NCBI GenBank assembly: GCA_002633005.1
Contig: NMRA01000517.1
Span: forward strand, 101,827-165,826
Direction of reading: 5' to 3'
Origin: Phoronis australis
Taxonomy: Eukaryota; Phoronida; Phoronidae
Length of the DNA stretch: 64,000 nucleotides
The notes under the pieces are model-generated. The model had not been told where the DNA came from, did not search any database, and was given only the letters and a program-made list of their open reading frames with translations. The translations under genes and the position numbers were made by a program. This document shows positions 30,760-64,000 of this stretch, one piece after another (the stretch's first letter is position 1; each line of letters starts with the position of its first letter).

Positions 30760-31234
30760 AAAAGGTGTGCATACAATTATGAACAGTTACTGAAAATGCA
30801 CACCTTGTTCCAGGTAATCTGACATGTGAATGTTTACTGTGAACAGACCTACCCAGCAGAGCATCAAGACATGTCCAGTAATTTTGTTTAACCTGTCAAG
30901 TAACTTATTAACCTTAGACTATTGCAACATATATGGCCTGCTATACCTATTCATTATGCCTTCAGAGATGTACTCCTCTACATTCTACCAACAGATGGCG
31001 CTATGATCTATGACTACGCAAGATACACACAAACGTCCAACATCAGCAGAAATACAAAGAAATGGCACAAGTGTGCTTGACTGCGTTAGACCTGGTGCAG
31101 ATCTCTTAAACATCACTCCGTTGTGTTATTAAGTCATTCCCATGTGAGGTCGCATGCCTGTACAGCTTTGTGGAGAGAAAACAGTAATGAATAGCAATTG
31201 TCCAATCACAGCAAACAAGCATGCTGATTCACCT

Positions 31235-31610
31235 CAGTGTTTCCCCTGCATGTGAAAATCTGGGTGGCCTGCCACGCTCCTGTTATTTTGCCCTAACTGA
31301 GCGCCATACACCTCAGAATCCTGACAGGAAAACTTCACCGCTACGCAAAACTCGCTAGTAAAAATGAGCACGAAATACACAACTTATACGGCTACTGTTA
31401 ATGTTTGTGGATTGAACAGGAAAAACAATAATTTAAAATCGGATTCTGAACTTCTCCCCTGCCCCTGCTGCTACCATTCACCACCACGGTCCTTTTGAAG
31501 CCCAGGCAATAGGGGTATCCCATATCCTATACTTAAATGCAGCAATAGGCTTTGCGTTCCACTGGCACCATTCACCACCACACTCCATTTGAAGCCCAGG
31601 GGAAACACTG
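31235..31610. mobile_element. MITE with 14-bp perfect TIRs (hAT-like ends)
   Basis: CAGTGTTTCCCCTG at the left and its exact inverse at the right define a 376-bp element. Inside, a block starting CCATTCACCACCAC occurs twice. The CAGTGTTTCCC end type is known from hAT elements, but no clear 8-bp duplication flanks it. Confidence 0.65.
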
Positions 31611-32136
31611 TAAGGTCCACAGCATACCTGTCTGATACAGTGGCTATTGTAGGTCAGCATACATCTAAACTAGATCTAACAGATGGCAGCACAGTAGTGT
31701 TGTCTAACAGTATTACTCATTGTTAAATAAATCACAAGTTGATAAAGAGTAAAAATTAAATAACAAACCGTATCATATAAATTATGAAAAACGGCAGAAG
31801 ATTGATCACAGGGATGGCATGCATTTCTATACACAACACGACACAACTAATAACAACTATCAAGACAACAAAATATATAAAGACGTGGCATCACACTCCA
31901 GGGGTATGCACCAGGGTCACACATCACGGAACAACGAGACTAGAGTTCAAACAGGTGACCTTTAAGCTTTCCACTAAGGCTTTAGGGGCCTGCTTCACTA
32001 TAACAACCAAAAAAGGTGTTAAGTCAAACTTTGGTTAGTGTTGAACAAACCTAACAGCTGCAAGTTTAGATCATAGCTTAAGTCCACTTTCAAACCTTTC
32101 GAGTCCTTGAAAAAGTTGTAGGTATGACTCAGCAGT

Positions 32137-32142
32137 TTTATT
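32137..32142 (-). terminator. candidate poly(A) signal of R3HDM
   Basis: AATAAA on the minus strand about 725 bp past the stop codon. Other weaker hexamers exist, so the choice is tentative. Confidence 0.3.
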
Positions 32143-32866
32143 TGTGAGGACAGTGAATGTCGAGGGAAATGAATGAATTTAAAGTATTTTGATCAGGAGC
32201 ACAGCACATCATAGAGTGATTTAGACTTGTATGATCAAGACATCTCAGAACACTTTTTACTCCAAGTGAAAAAATTGTCAAATTGTGGTTATGGATTCTC
32301 ACCATTAATCGTCACGGTGATTTTGACATAACACCTTTTTAGTAAAATGGGAGTAAGACTCGGTACCAAGTTTTTGATGTGAACTAAAACGAATGTGATG
32401 ACATTTGCGTGAAGTAGACCCCTAAGGAACTGTCCTGTTGTATATATTATTCTCGTATGAGTTTTGTTTGCAGGGCAAGGATGAAACAATCCCAAACTGG
32501 ATGTGGCAGGATTGTGCATATTTTCATCAAATCTTAACTGAAACCAGTTTTCACCAAACTTTCATTCGTTCGTGAGTCAGCAAAGCTGTCTCATATCCAC
32601 CATTCGCATCACAAATCTGTCTCCGTCAGAACGCTCCGCGTACTACAACCCTGTGTTCCGACTCAATTACCCATAACACTTTCCACAATTCCTGTCATGT
32701 CGTTCTGGTCTCTCCATCTCCAATGACACCGCCAGCAACGTTACATTACCCCATGCCATGCTGTATACATTACCCCATGCCATGCTGTATACAACTGGTG
32801 ACACTATGACTCCCTCCAGACACACAAGAAAGAGAGACTAAACCAAAGACCTAAACAAGCGTACAC

Positions 32867-55589
<22,723 letters not shown>

Positions 55590-55714
55590 CTTGTCACTTA
55601 AAAACAGACAAAAATAATTCCTTACTCCTTCATTTGTTTACTTATTATAACAATAACACATACTGATATTTATCTTTCAGGATGAGGTAAAAAAAGTTGA
55701 TTCAGCTAAAAACA

Positions 55715-55800
55715 CTTCTAGAGGAGGCAGTGTGATGGATGCCTGCTATCTTTACTAAGGTCATGGGTTGGAGTCCCACTGGGTCACACTGACAGGTTTC
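55715..55800 (+). repeat. tRNA-derived SINE candidate
   Basis: GGCAGTGTGATGGATGCCTG is followed 30-35 bp later by GGGTTGGAGTCCC, resembling pol III A and B boxes as in tRNA-derived SINEs. The following segment is T-rich. Single copy in the window. Confidence 0.4.
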
Positions 55801-56270
55801 TAGCTCCTCAGCTCGGTTTTAACTTTTTTTAATAAAGCACAAAAATGGTTCCATATGATCAGTGCAACGGGCCTCGGCCAGCGCACCTTTGGTACAATGC
55901 GCATCAAACCACCAGCAATTATGTTTTTAAAAAGCACTTCTGACTGGTGTTTGTTTGCAAAAACGAAAGTGCATATAGTGTGACTGACTTCTTAGCGGAT
56001 AGTAGCAGCCAACGCCATCAATGACAATGACAGTAACGACAATGTACTAGATGAGAGTAAAATCACAATCAATGACAAAACTGACGATAAGACTGCAGCT
56101 GACAATGCAGACAACACTGTCGAAGATGGCACTGACTTCAATCCCAATGATGCTGTCATCCTCTAACACTGGTCAAATCTCGACAGCCAATGAGACTCAC
56201 TGAAATGCCGAGTAGATAATGTCCCAGGCACAGTTCACACTGACTACTATGCCAATGACAATCATGAGCA

Positions 56271-56430
56271 ACACTGACACCAAACATGATACCGACACTG
56301 ACACCAAACATGATACCGATACTGTCACCAAACATGATACCGACACTGACACCAAACATGATACCGACACTGTCACCAAACATGACACCGACACTGTCAC
56401 CAAACATGATACCGACACTGACACCAAAAA
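56271..56430. repeat. 24-bp minisatellite, about 7 copies
   Basis: The unit is CCAAACATGATACCGACACTGACA split by variants. As 24 is a multiple of three, 8-residue periodic frames are open on both strands (56156-56603); none is a gene. Confidence 0.93.
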
Positions 56431-57347
56431 CAATGTCATCAACCATGGTGACAACAATGCCGTATGCATTTTTGAAAAGTTTTGAAATCTCAACATATCC
56501 AAATAAAGCGGAAAATAAAATCACAAAACGCAACCAATTTTCTTGTTTTATAGTTCTACATTTAAGCAAACATCACAAAGTCTTCCGTAGAAATTGGGAA
56601 TAACAGCCACGCTCACATAAGCGCCTATCTACTCCTTACCTTTGAAAGTTTTCGGAATAAATGCCCACTGCTCTACTAAGAGTCTTCTATAACTTTCAAC
56701 TAAGCATCATGACAACAGACGTTCCTTTTCAGTTAGTTCTCAGTAAATTACAACTTGTGCGTACAGTATAATTCTAAAGAATCGTTGACAACATTGGCGA
56801 AACCTACACACACCAGTTTAACTGAGATGCAATAAGCAAAAACCAGTCCTTGATTTGCATTTATATAACTTCAAGATGGTATAGAAATATCTAGGAATGT
56901 ATAGCCCACTTTTGAACCCGGTGTCACATTCTCTAGCCGGAGTTTTATCTAGTGCAGTGAAGTCAGAAACTTAGAGCAAGTAGACAGTGTTGTTGTTACG
57001 CAGTTAAACTTGGTTGTTAACTTTGTAGGTAACAAAAGGGGGACTCTGTAAAATTGAAAAGACCGAGTCCTGGGACTCAAAATTTTGAAACCCTAACGCC
57101 AACACTGATGACCACTGTCCACTCATTTTTGGTGTTCGATGACCACTGTCCACTCATTTTTGGTGTTCACAGAATTAAACATCATGACAGGAAACAGCAT
57201 TTTTCTCCCATGACCTGGAATGTGTTATGACACAACTGGTTAATATCGGCAAGCCTCGGGATTTAGACGAAGAGGTTTTAACCATGTCATAAACCTGAGA
57301 CTCGTGTAGGATTCTCCATGTCTGGTTACCTTTGTGGTGTACTGTAT

Positions 57348-57492
57348 GTGTATGAGGGTGAATAGTATGTATATGTGGGTGAATAGTATGTATATGTGGG
57401 TGAATAGTATGTATATGTGGGTGAATAGTACGTATATGTGGGTGAATAGTATGTATATGTGGGTGAATAGTACATATATGTTGGTGAATAAA
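57348..57492. repeat. 21-bp minisatellite, 7 copies
   Basis: The unit is GTGGGTGAATAGTATGTATAT. Periodic frames on both strands are artefacts. Confidence 0.93.
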
Positions 57493-58121
57493 ACTTCAGA
57501 AGCAAAACCCAATGAAATACCCACGTGTGTTCATCTCCCACTTGGTGATTACTAAGTGTAAGTGTAGGTGCATACAGTATGACACTTCTTGCCAGGTTAA
57601 TTGAATTGTGGTGTACTGTTACAGCCTTCACATGGGGGCGGAGATTCCAGGAAAAGCACCAGAACAATAAACAAACCACAGCATCATCTGATTATTCAGA
57701 GTTATTTATATCTTCATGAAATCATGTTTTGAATTGACGTTTATTCCTAAACTTAGCAAATTAGTAAAATGCAATCAGTTTGGAAAACTGCTTACTGAAG
57801 CTTCACCAAAACTGCGCTTACCTTTCATACAAAACAAGGGCATGGAAGTTATTGCTAGTCATCGGAGTAAACACCAGACGGCGCAGTTCATTTGTACGAA
57901 TATTGAGTGCTAGGTTCGAGGCTACCTGAAAATTATTGCGCTGCCTTTAAAGGAGAATGCCACCTGATTTAACTAGTCTTTTTTACCGTCTTAATGAGTC
58001 CAAATCCACATCACCTCGTATACAGTGGATCTTAGCTCGCCGTGAGGTGTCGCGTTAACCTGTGAGGAAGGCGAGAAATGACACAGCAACAACGTCAGCG
58101 GTTCTTCTGCAGAGTGAGTGC

Positions 58122-58330
58122 CGCTATGGTGTGGTGTATCATTTCCACTTGTGCAAACTATGAAGCTGCGAGGAAAGCGGGTATATCGTTTTTTTTTTCG
58201 ATTTTCTCGAGAGCCCATAATGCTTCGGAAGTGGCTCCTGGTAGTGAAGAATGAAAACTACGCCGTTAATACCAAATATGACACTGTGAAACTTCGATGT
58301 GTCTGTCAGTGGCCCAGCTTACCAAACAGC
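58122..58330 (+). pseudogene. THAP-like domain fragment
   Basis: Frames read MVWCIISTCANYEAARKAG, then ISFFFRFSREP, LRKWLLVVKNENYAVNTKYD and VCQWP. The C-x4-C, FRFSREP and W spacing fit a THAP zinc finger better than copy 1. The second half has lost the C-x2-H pair and a poly-T run shifts the frame. Confidence 0.55.
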
Positions 58331-58772
58331 TCATGCCAGGGTAGAAAAAGAGACTTAAGCTGAAGTCAGATGTTGTGCCTAGTGTGTTTGCGTTCGACAG
58401 GCAAGAGACAAAGAAACACGGATCTGTTGTTTTTGATTATGGAGAATTGTAGTTGGCCATGAAAACATAAAAAATTACAATCAATTCAAGACGTGAAAAC
58501 ATAATGTTTTAAATACCCTGTTTGATGACTGACTCATTTGTCAGGCTTCTGTTTTGTCCTTTGGGTGTAGGATGTTTTCCCCATTCTTTTTCTCAGCCGA
58601 ACGTCGTAAGCATACCTCTGTTTAGATGCAGTGAAGCCAGGATGGTCCGTGAGACACATCTGCTCTTCTCAAGGAAGGCGTTTCACTTGCGGAATTTTGT
58701 GGCAGCAAATGCAAGTGTCAGTCATTTCCAATATTGTGACACCATGACAAGTCATTCAAACGGTTTTCGGAA

Positions 58773-58935
58773 CTATCCACGTTCCGTTGTCTGTGCACGT
58801 TCACGGAACCTCTGTAGTATTTCTTGATCAGTATATTCCGGATCGAACTGATAACCTGTGAAACCTAACAATCTACCTGTGAAGTCTTCATCAGATGAGC
58901 ACTCGTCTAATTCGGGATTGCGAGTTGCCATGTTA
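58773..58935 (-). pseudogene. acidic N-terminal ORF fragment of the same element
   Basis: Minus-strand MATRNPELDECSSDEDFTGR, then FTGYQFDPEYTDQEILQRFR. The YQFDPEYTD type segment resembles N-termini of transposon-associated proteins (some with P2X7-like C-termini). That link is from memory and weak. The homologous frame in copy 1 (15010-15180) is broken. Confidence 0.35.
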
Positions 58936-59234
58936 ACTTTTATTATCGTGCGTTCGGTTTCAAAATAAATTATTCTCTCCCCAACAAATACTACATATAA
59001 AAGTGAAACAAAGTCTGTCTCATTAGATGTAATGGCTTGGATTGTTCGTGAGTGCAAATGTTTTGAGAAGCAAGGAATGAATAAATCACTGCGTAACCGG
59101 CTTTAGGTGCAATAAACTAATTGACCGGGCACCGAGGCCGTGTGAGCTAATTCAGTGGTTGCTGACAGAAAGCTGTTGCGAAACAATAACTCAATTTTGT
59201 ATCATATTGTCAGACCAGCTGACACACACTCTCC

Positions 59235-59357
59235 ATACCTTCAGTCACCTTAACCCCAGTCACAGACCAGCAGTTGGGGCCCCTATATTCGTATAGGGAC
59301 CCCTTAACCCCAGTCACAGACCAGCAGTTGGGGCCCATATATTGATATAGGGACCCC
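59235..59357. repeat. about 61-bp tandem duplication with inner palindrome
   Basis: AACCCCAGTCACAGACCAGC...GGGGCCC(C)TATATT-TATAGGGACCCC occurs twice. Confidence 0.85.
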
Positions 59358-59956
59358 AACTGAAGTACGCAAAAAGCTGGCCTCTTATAATAATATAGTG
59401 CCCCCCCCCCCACCCAAAGGCGACCAAAAAGCAGGGCCCACTTCTGTGGCTCAAGCAAGAATTTTTGGTTAAGTCATTCTGATAAGAATAAGTCACTGGT
59501 TTATTTCTATTTAAAATGGCATAGGCAAGAAATCTGTTTTCGAGTTTAAAAAGTGGTGTCATTTTTTACCTAGCAGAAAATTTGTGAACTAAAGAACTCA
59601 CTTGGTTCATTGCCTGGCATTTGGGTCACTGCGTGATGATCTTAGGTAAAAAATTGATTTGTCGCTGTTACAGAAAGGTAAGAAGAAGCAAAATATAACA
59701 GAGTAAGACCGTTTATGATTCCTAAATATTCTAAAGGAATCTGTCTTGGTCAGTACTAACACACTCAACACACTCTACCATTCATTTTATGTTCAATTCA
59801 CAAATTTGTGAAAAATGTTTTGATGGCTCTTCATCTCTGTTTGAGCTATTGGCTAGCCATTGTAGGCACTACAAAGGCCATTTTCACACTTTGGGACTGA
59901 TAATCAGAAATTTCAGAAAACCTAAGGAAAACATTGGAGTACATGGCATAGAACAG

Positions 59957-60066
59957 TACTTACCTCAAATGGTTCCAGTTCACCCAGCCATGACGATATC
60001 AACAGTAGCAGTACTTACCACCAATGGTTCCAGTTCACCCAGCCATGACGATATCAACAGTTCCCT
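59957..60066. repeat. donor-like 55-bp tandem duplication
   Basis: On the minus strand each copy ends GGAACCATT(TGAG or GGTG)|GTAAGTACTG, a strong 5' splice site consensus. Exon edges would be 59964 and 60019. Probably the donor of an upstream, mostly non-coding R3HDM 5' exon, but the exon's start and any transcription are unproven. Confidence 0.45.
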
Positions 60067-60629
60067 AAATCCTCAACCAGAGCGTGTGTTCCAATGTCGA
60101 TCACCAACCGTCTATCAATTGATTCCACACAAGTATCCAACTAAAATATACCAACAGGCAACTTAAAACAAAACCCTGCATATTGTTGACTACAAAAATG
60201 ACAAGTAAAAATGTTCCTCCATACCCACCAAGGTAACTGACAGCCATTGCCTACCATAGTCATGTTTTGAGCACGTACCCTACTCTTCAAGCTCTTCTCC
60301 TTAGCACACACAATGTGGAGACACGTGATATATTTTGTAAATGTCTCAACAAAAAGAAATTTTGAGAAAAATTTTGACTCCATCACTAACTACCGCGGTT
60401 TATAGTGATGTTTATATTTTGTGCATTTAAACACTGTAAGCATCTTTGAAAAATGAGAAAAACACAATTTCGGATATTATTTTTTCGGGGGAAATTGAAA
60501 AGTGATTACCACCTAACCAAACTGAATCCACCATGACTAAATATTCATAAGTAAATGTTCAAATTGTATCATGACAGACTGCATTCACATTCACAAACAA
60601 CATGATAACTACATTACTTCAGCTACATG

Positions 60630-61590
60630 TGAAATAATAACAAGAGCGTTGAAATGCGCCCACGAATGCGTTGCAAACGGTTTGCTTCTAGGGTTGTTCA
60701 TTTGTTTCATAAAACTGGCCACTAGATGGCGCAAAAATTCCAAACCACCTGAAAACGGGAACATGTCATCGCTTCTTTAATCACAAGCTATTCACCAAAT
60801 TTCATAAAAACCTGTCAAGGAACTTCAGAGAAACAAAAGGAAAACAGAAAAAATGAAAACTGCCACTATGGGACACAACATTCGTTGCATTCACCTGAAA
60901 GACGTCGTCGTCTGTTGTTCATATAAATACAATTACTAAATTTAAGATCCTGCAATGGGTTTAGGAGATGCAGCTATGGGTACAAAACAAAATAAAACTA
61001 CCACTAGGATGCACCACAGTGGTCGAAGTCGTCATTGTCAACCGTCCTCTTCACACTGAGAACATATACACCAATTTTCAAAATCATACTTAGAATGGTT
61101 TGGTAGATTGAGGGGCAAAAATGGTCACCTGGTGGCACAAAGTGTCTCGATTCCATACGGAAATGGGAGGACAGCATCATATCACCAATAGATGCCTATA
61201 CACCAAATTTTATGAAAATAGGTTGAGGACCTTTGAGGATACAGAGATAAACGTAAAAAAATTGCCACTACAGGGCACACTGGTAATCAGATCCATCCGA
61301 AAGTCGTCGCCGTCTGTTGTGAACATCATATAAATACACTTGCTACATTTAGTAAGGATACTGCAAAAGGTTTAGGAGTATACAGCCACAGGCGCAAAAA
61401 AAAACTGCCACAAGGAGACACCACAGTAGTCAAAATCGTCGGAAATCATCATCAGCCGTCCTCTTCATAGTAAGTACATACATGCCAATTTTCACAATCA
61501 TCCTTAGAGCGGTTTGGTTAATAGAGGGGTTGATGCCAAAAAACAGATTCGAAACAGCAAAAATTGCCACTAGATGGCGCAAACTACGTC
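60630..61590 (-). repeat. interspersed family, two adjacent copies
   Basis: In reverse complement it follows the same order as PHB1 intron 4 (24700-25050): GCGCCTGTGGCTGTAT, the ACAGACGGCGACGACTTTCG block, GTAGTGGCAATTTTTTTACG and AGGTCCTCAACC. The CACGAATGCGTTGCAAACGG start matches 43640 and 43920. Confidence 0.75.
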
Positions 61591-61599
61591 AAATCCACA

Positions 61600-61725
61600 G
61601 AGTCACCGTAGGTGTCACTGATAGTTATGACTGACACAGAATCAGTGTAGATGTCACTGATAATTATGACTGACACAGAGTCACGGTAGATGTCACTGAT
61701 AGTTATGACTGACACAGTGTCCTTG
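61600..61725. repeat. about 42-bp tandem repeat, 3 copies
   Basis: The unit is GTGTAGATGTCACTGATAGT-TATGACTGACACAGAGTCAC. Minus-strand periodic frame is an artefact. Confidence 0.9.
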
Positions 61726-62129
61726 TATCTCACCTCACCGATCCCATCAATCACTGGATCCACAAACACATAGCCAACAAAAACTGTTCGAAGGGACAAA
61801 ACAGTTCAAAATTATTCATGTTTCTCCGTATCAAGTGAAACATCATTATTTTACCCACAACCATATTGCCATAGAAGCTGCCCTTACAGACAGGACAGGA
61901 TGAGTCTGACCCTCAATATAGATAACCATAATCAGGAGCCAGAACCTTTCAAGATGATGAGGAGGAGCCTGACCACTTCTGTGGATGATTATTATCTCTC
62001 AGCTGATGTCTACATCCAGTGTTGAACGCTGAGTTTGTCCTGGCACAGTGCTACAGCTACAGCATGTAATTCCATCCATCGCTGCATTCAAGGGTATTTT
62101 GGAAATTTTCCAGGGAATTTGTATTTGTA

Positions 62130-62560
62130 TGGGATCAGAATGGAGACGACCTTGGATGCAGTGAGCTAGTCTGGTGCACGGCTTTGGATACAGTGAGCCA
62201 ACCTGGTGCATGACCTTGACTAAAGTGGGCCAGCCTAGAGCACGGACTTGTAAACAGTGAGCCAGTCTGGTGCACCACCTTAGATACAGTAGGACAACCT
62301 GGTGCAGGGGACTTGTAAACAGTTATCCAGTGTGGTGCATCACCTTGGATACAGTAGGACAACCTGGTGCAGGGGACTTGTAAACAGTTATCCAGTGTGG
62401 TGCATCACCTTGAATACAGTAGGACAACCTGGTGCAGGGGACTTGTAAACAGTTATCCAGTGTGGTGCACCTTGGATACAGTGGGCCAACCTGGTGCATG
62501 ACCTTGGATAAAGTGGGTCAGCCTGATGCACCACCCTGGATACTGTAAGCTGGTTTGGAA
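62130..62560. repeat. complex minisatellite with ~31-bp subunits and ~90-bp higher order
   Basis: Words such as CTTGGATACAGT, GGTGCA, GGGGACTTGTAAACAGTTAT and CCAACCTGGTGCA recur. A block of about 76-78 bp (62300-62460) is tandemly repeated. Minus-strand frames over it are artefacts. Confidence 0.85.
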
Positions 62561-62960
62561 TACCAATAATGTTACATAGAAAATAAGATTTCCTCAACTA
62601 CTCATACTTATAACAATTCTGATTACATGACAAACAAACATTTGTAAGAAAAGGTAAAGGAAAGTAACCTAACAACTTGCCAGGCCTTTATCCAGGATTT
62701 TGAAAATAGGGTGTCCAAAATGGGGTTCCAAATATTCCAAAGCGTCCATGATTCCGACGCGTAATTCCCCCACCCCCAGCAATACCCCCAAACACACAGA
62801 TTTTTTTTACAAAAAATGCATAGATCAAGGTTTTTACATCTAAGTTTATAAAACAGCCTTCTAGGGTGAGCATTTTCACTAAAAAAACTGTGTAGACCAA
62901 GACTTTTACTCTGCTGTCAATCAAGTGTCAAAATAGCAACAATGAATATACTTTGTATAT

Positions 62961-63480
62961 ACATTGTATATTTCTTCCTGCTTTGAAAAAAGAGCCCCCA
63001 CTGTGAGCCTTCAGAGGCTTCCTAGTATTCATTACAATGTGCGAGTCCAAACTTGAAAGGTTCCTATTGACAGTGGGCGTCCAAATGATACATTGGGCAT
63101 CCTTGCCAGGGTGTCCATATTAGTACGCTGCACGAAGGCCTGCAACTTGCCAATTACTTCATGTTCAACTTTGAAATTTGAATATAGGCGTGAGTGACCT
63201 TATAATGTAACTTTCAAGCCAGACTCTTGGTTGTCACTGCTGAATTACTTCATTTGTTAACATGTGACACAGCATATTATGAATCTATATTAATTATTTC
63301 ATGGACAGCTCCACGGAGAGGAGGCAATCAGGCCTTGGGAGGTTTGAGTCAAGTAAAACGGATCAAGAGTAATTAATACCAACTATGTGTTAGTATAATT
63401 AATACCAACTATGTGTTAGTGGACCATAGCTAGTGATGATACTGACACTGACAAAGATGTCTATGCCATTTGATCACCAC
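62961..63480. repeat. large duplication, copy 1
   Basis: About 520 bp starting ACATTGTATATTTCTTCC and ending GATGTCTATGCCATTT; it recurs at 63494-64000 with a few substitutions and small indels. Contains a 25-bp inner repeat (TTAATACCAACTATGTGTTA x2). Confidence 0.95.
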
Positions 63481-63491
63481 CAACTGAACAT

Positions 63492-63492
63492 N
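63492..63492. other. single N between the two large copies
   Basis: Lies two bases before the second copy begins, so the duplication may be an assembly join of two haplotypes. Confidence 0.9.
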
Positions 63493-63493
63493 T

Positions 63494-64000
63494 ACATTGT
63501 ATATTTCTTCCTGCTTTGAAAAAAGAGCCCCCACTGTGAGCCTTCAGCGGCTTCCTAGTATTCAGTGTGAGTCCAAACTTGAAAGGTTCCTATTGACAGT
63601 GGGCGTCCAAATGATACATTGGGTGTCCTTGCCAGGGTGTCCATATTAGTACGCTGCACGAAGGCCTGCAACTTGCCAATTGTTTCATGTTCAACTTTGA
63701 AATTTGAGTATAATAGGCGTGAGTGATCTTATAATGTAGCTTTCAAGCCAGACTCTTGGTTGTCACTGCTGAATTACTTCATTTGTTAACATGTGACACA
63801 GCATATTATGAATCTATATTAATTATTTCATGGACAGCTCCACGGAGAGGAGGCAATCAGGCCTTGGGAGGTTTGAGTCAAGTAAAACGGATCAAGAGTA
63901 ATTAATACCAACTATGTGTTAGTATAATTAATACCAACTATGTGTTAGTGGACCATAGCTAGTGATGATACTGACACTGACAAAGATGTCTATGCCATTT
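63494..64000. repeat. large duplication, copy 2
   Basis: Matches 62961-63480; offset shifts from 533 to 529, showing several small indels (for example loss of ATTACAATGTGC near 63560). Cut by the window end. Confidence 0.95.

Larger units (their letters stand above)
57950..59195. mobile_element. decayed THAP-type element, copy 2 (longer)
   Basis: Shares the left part (AAGGAGAATGCCACC, GAGGTGTCGCGTTAA, the THAP segment) and right part (AAACAAAGTCTGTCTCATTA, GGGCACCGAGG, GCTGACAGAAAGCT) with 14641-15430. It keeps about 430 bp in the middle that copy 1 lacks. Confidence 0.7.

Noticed and set aside
56156-56603. Overlapping ORFs with VSVGIMFG or DTDTKH repeats
   Set aside because: 24-bp minisatellite; periodic on both strands and no exon signals.

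Overview
This is animal nuclear DNA. Every gene has many exons with GT-AG introns, and the introns are full of minisatellites, inverted-repeat elements and decayed transposons. There is no operon, CRISPR or prokaryotic structure. The best guess is a lancelet (Branchiostoma): several introns carry tandem repeats whose unit spans the 5' splice site, an arrangement I recall being described in amphioxus as 'mirage minisatellites'. The species call is inference.

Three genes can be assembled exon by exon with consistent phases. (1) 2281-13254 (+): the last ten visible exons (306 residues plus stop) of a gene I do not recognise, with a proline-rich part, one candidate membrane segment and a helical C-terminal part. 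(2) 18870-27186 (+): a complete six-exon prohibitin 1 gene (271 aa), the mitochondrial inner-membrane scaffold and chaperone subunit. (3) 32867-55589 (-): a complete 17-exon coding region (936 aa) of an R3H/SUZ-domain RNA-binding protein of the R3HDM1/R3HDM2/ARPP21 (encore) family. A likely non-coding 5' exon lies near 60 kb. PHB1 and R3HDM converge; I see no functional link between the three genes.

Between and inside the genes lie about 30 tandem-repeat arrays. The largest are a 26-bp array of about 63 copies (44229-45865, ending at an N) and a 34-bp array (4200-5165). Most of the long open frames in the window are these arrays read through, not genes. Mobile DNA includes Penelope-like element remnants with GIY-YIG C-termini and hammerhead-ribozyme-like termini, two copies of a THAP-type element, an LINE reverse-transcriptase relic split by a MITE, several TIR/foldback MITEs, and an interspersed family with copies in a PHB1 intron, at 43.6-46 kb and at 60.6-61.6 kb. 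The 26-bp array has grown inside one copy of that family.

The most interesting signal is the repeated amplification of exon-intron junctions, at five coding donors and one putative 5' exon donor. In R3HDM coding exon 1 this creates three in-frame competing donors. Three single Ns (19104, 45866, 63492) mark assembly uncertainty; the last sits between two near-identical copies of about 530 bp.
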